Under the pieces are notes generated by a model. It did not search any database. It saw only the letters and a list, made by a program, of their open reading frames with translations, and was not told the origin of the DNA. DNA of 64,000 nucleotides from Fundidesulfovibrio agrisoli. Lineage in GTDB: Bacteria > Desulfobacterota > Desulfovibrionia > Desulfovibrionales > Desulfovibrionaceae. The DNA lies in contig NZ_JAKZKX010000003.1 of assembly GCF_022808715.1 (NCBI RefSeq), forward strand, positions 186,001-250,000. Direction: 5' to 3'. The stretch's first letter is position 1. Each line of letters opens with the position of its first letter. Position numbers and translations under genes: made by a program. Positions 63,685 through 64,000 of this stretch are shown here, piece by piece.

Positions 63685-64000
63685 GTGGGTTTCGAGGCCA
63701 CCGGCATTCCAGGTCTCTGGCTCTACGCCCCCAAAGTCTTCCAGGACGAGCGGGGCTTCTTCATGGAGAGCTACAACAAGGCCAATCTGGACGCGCAGGG
63801 CATCGCCTGCGACTTCATACAGGACAACCACGCCCTCTCGCGCTCCAGGGGCGTGCTGCGCGGGCTGCACTTCCAGACCCCGCCCAAGGCCCAGACCAAG
63901 CTGGTGCGCGTGACGCGCGGCAAGGTGCTGGACGTGGTGGTGGACCTGCGCAAGGGCTCCCCCACCTACAGGCAATGGAAATCCTTCGAGCTTACCGAGT
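63685..64000 (+). CDS. rfbC: dTDP-4-dehydrorhamnose 3,5-epimerase, 3' truncated by the window end
   Basis: A partial gene of 105 codons in the window. The GTG at 63685 has AGGAGG eight bases upstream. The product reads VFQDERGFFMESYNKANLD, then DNHALSRSRGVLRGLHFQ, the RmlC signature with the conserved His, then LVRVTRGKVLDVVVDLRKGS. The family makes dTDP-L-rhamnose for O-antigen and other surface glycans and has about 180 residues, so some 75 are missing. It follows lipA after a 96-base gap and starts a new unit. Neighbouring rml genes would be expected beyond the window. Confidence 0.93.
   Translation, partial: MGFEATGIPGLWLYAPKVFQDERGFFMESYNKANLDAQGIACDFIQDNHALSRSRGVLRGLHFQTPPKAQTKLVRVTRGKVLDVVVDLRKGSPTYRQWKSFELTE

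Overview
The window is a GC-rich (roughly two thirds G+C) bacterial chromosome segment that I would place in the Desulfovibrionales / Desulfovibrionaceae. This is an inference from gene content: a cytochrome bd-like membrane protein fused to an eight-haem c-type region, HypF for NiFe-hydrogenase maturation, a RACo-type corrinoid-activation protein, several c-di-GMP and TPR response-regulator genes, and a hook/filament operon whose hook-associated proteins carry large inserts. No rRNA, tRNA, CRISPR array, transposase or prophage structural gene was seen.

Layout. 1-1.1 kb: an ECF sigma factor followed by a zinc-finger anti-sigma protein. 1.2-9.45 kb: a leftward flagellar operon, read as sigma-region-4-like protein, flgD, flgE, flgK, flgL, fliD. 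9.7-19.7 kb: mostly leftward housekeeping genes (exported protein, TPR protein, uvrA, Nramp metal transporter, small protein, HD-GYP phosphodiesterase, enolase, coaX). 19.8-23.5 kb: a rightward two-gene respiratory unit, a polytopic membrane protein and the bd-like/octahaem fusion. 23.5-27.6 kb: an L,D-transpeptidase, a DEAD-box helicase and an outer-membrane protein. 27.85-29.64 kb: a tightly overlapping operon with glutaminyl cyclase and a Cys-rich small protein. 29.7-33.3 kb: lgt, a pseudo-receiver TPR protein, a DksA-like protein and panB. 33.6-35.1 kb: two paralogous CI-like regulators with degenerate S24 domains in AT-rich DNA. 35.6-38.9 kb: hypF and a DUF362 gene. 39.2-41.1 kb: ilvB with a leader peptide and attenuator. 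41.4-42.1 kb: a HEPN/MNT toxin-antitoxin-type pair. 42.3-44 kb: umuDC. 44-48.2 kb: a GGDEF protein and a YyaL/DUF255 protein. 48.3-49.06 kb: a low-GC RelE-like toxin with an unrecognised partner. 49.4-51.6 kb: type III glutamine synthetase. 52-55.6 kb: a YkgJ-like protein, acyltransferase and sialidase-like protein. 55.6-58.7 kb: a REC-histidine kinase, L,D-transpeptidase and NlpC/P60 hydrolase. 59.1-63.6 kb: a RACo-like protein, Rsm22-like methyltransferase, lipB and lipA. The window ends inside rfbC (dTDP-4-dehydrorhamnose 3,5-epimerase).

How the parts fit. Most of the window is core genome. The accessory parts are short low-GC islets: the CI-like pair, HEPN/MNT and the RelE-like pair. Two families of long hairpin repeats lie in intergenic gaps near 24.5 kb and 39.1 kb. 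The items most worth following up are the bd-like octahaem fusion, the paired repressors that have lost S24 catalytic residues, the unrecognised partner of the RelE-like toxin, the ilvB attenuator, the candidate SOS operator at umuDC, and the sialidase-type Asp-box motifs inside FlgK and FlgL. All product names rest on reading motifs by eye; no database search was run.
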